A stretch of 64,000 nt of DNA, taken from NCBI GenBank assembly GCA_016715885.1, contig JADJXL010000015.1, positions 372,001-436,000 on the forward strand, read 5' to 3'. The translations under genes were made by a program, and so were the position numbers. Positions within the stretch are counted from its first letter, which is position 1. Each line of letters begins with the position of its first letter. The stretch is from Polyangiaceae bacterium. Its GTDB lineage: Bacteria > Myxococcota_A > Polyangia > Polyangiales > Polyangiaceae. This document shows, piece after piece, positions 63,660 to 64,000 of the stretch. A model generated the notes under the pieces. The model was not told where the DNA came from and did not search any database. It saw only the letters and a list, made by a program, of their open reading frames with translations.

Positions 63660-64000
63660 ATGCAGTCAGACATGAGCGCACTTCGAAGCTTGGCGCGATG
63701 CACCCAGCGAGCCGTCGCAGTGGCACTTGGCGCATGCATCGGCCTCGTCACGCACCAAGCCAAGGCCGAACCTCAAACCACCGCCGCCATTACCATCGGA
63801 GCAGCAGGCCGCGCGCTCAACCGCCAGTTCTGGGACGAGACCGTCTTCCACCTCGGCGTCCGCAGCGATGTCCTGTTCGGCCGATCAAAGGTCTCGAGCT
63901 TCGGCTTCGGACCCTACGCCGAAGTGGCCACCCACGCGTTCGACGAACTGCAATTCGGTGGCGGTGGAGCCGCATTACTGCCCGTCATCGACGGACTTCC
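63660..64000 (+). CDS. Exported protein, probably outer-membrane, C-terminal part beyond the window
   Basis: From the ATG at 63660 (a second is at 63672) the frame stays open to the end of the window, 113 codons. A signal peptide is likely (CTQRAVAVALGACIGLVTHQAKA, cleavage after AKA). The mature part, PQTTAAITIGAAGRALN then FHLGVRSDVLFGRSKVSSFGFGPYAEVAT, has the alternating strand pattern and a FGFGPYAEV-type block often seen in outer-membrane beta-barrels of myxobacteria. No specific function can be given. Confidence 0.55.
   Translation, partial: MQSDMSALRSLARCTQRAVAVALGACIGLVTHQAKAEPQTTAAITIGAAGRALNRQFWDETVFHLGVRSDVLFGRSKVSSFGFGPYAEVATHAFDELQFGGGGAALLPVIDGL

Overview
The window comes from a high-GC deltaproteobacterium-type genome, most likely a myxobacterium of the Polyangiales (Sorangium/Polyangium-like). 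The signs are Gly/Ala-spaced 'choice-of-anchor L' lipoproteins, a MYXO-CTERM-like tail, eukaryote-like Ser/Thr kinases (one with zinc-finger, AAA and TPR parts), a DUF4215-type Cys-rich lipoprotein, and a full bacterial ribosomal-protein operon with lineage-type low-complexity extensions.

Layout. (1) 1-5283: four minus-strand surface or lipoprotein genes: a formylglycine-generating-enzyme-like fragment, two choice-of-anchor L lipoproteins and a small Cys-rich lipoprotein. (2) 5468-18002: a strong promoter with an AT-rich upstream element and a structured ~260-nt leader drive rplV-rpsC-rplP-rpmC-rpsQ-rplN-rplX-rplE-rpsN-rpsH-rplF-rplR-rpsE-rpmD-rplO-secY-adk-infA-rpmJ-rpsM-rpsK-rpsD-rpoA-rplQ, closed by a perfect 12-bp terminator. 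The usual rpsJ-to-rpsS head of the S10 operon is missing here. (3) 18036-28819: a TPR membrane protein, acylphosphatase, rho, two sensor kinases around an Fe-S protein, an ECF sigma/membrane protein pair, tRNA-Gln and a GYF-domain protein. (4) 29163-36063: serS, then a lower-GC two-gene insert (ComEC-type metallo-beta-lactamase plus a STAND-like protein that appears to lack its P-loop), then clpB. (5) 36256-49885: two Uma2 genes in the same orientation flank a ~12-kb block with a sigma-like gene broken by a poly-G tract, a divergent kinase/ATPase/TPR regulator, and three exported proteins (FG-GAP/Cys-repeat protein, M4 metalloprotease, P-domain lipoprotein). (6) 49886-58467: ybaK, a REPIN-like palindrome, gyrB, recF (frameshifted), dnaN, a candidate oriC with tandem DnaA-box-like 9-mers, a Ser/Thr kinase and an orphan ABC ATPase. 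(7) 58540-64000: three small unknown genes, zapA-bioF-bioD, and a Bergerat-ATPase/DUF4325-like gene flanked by two parS sites, then a partial envelope protein.

Together the dnaN-recF-gyrB cluster, DnaA-box-like sites and two parS sites indicate that the right third of the window lies in the chromosome origin region. The poly-G stretch at about 36977-37270 and the single-base frameshift in recF look like assembly or read errors, so nearby calls need care. All functions are inferred from recognisable motifs and protein families; no database search was run.
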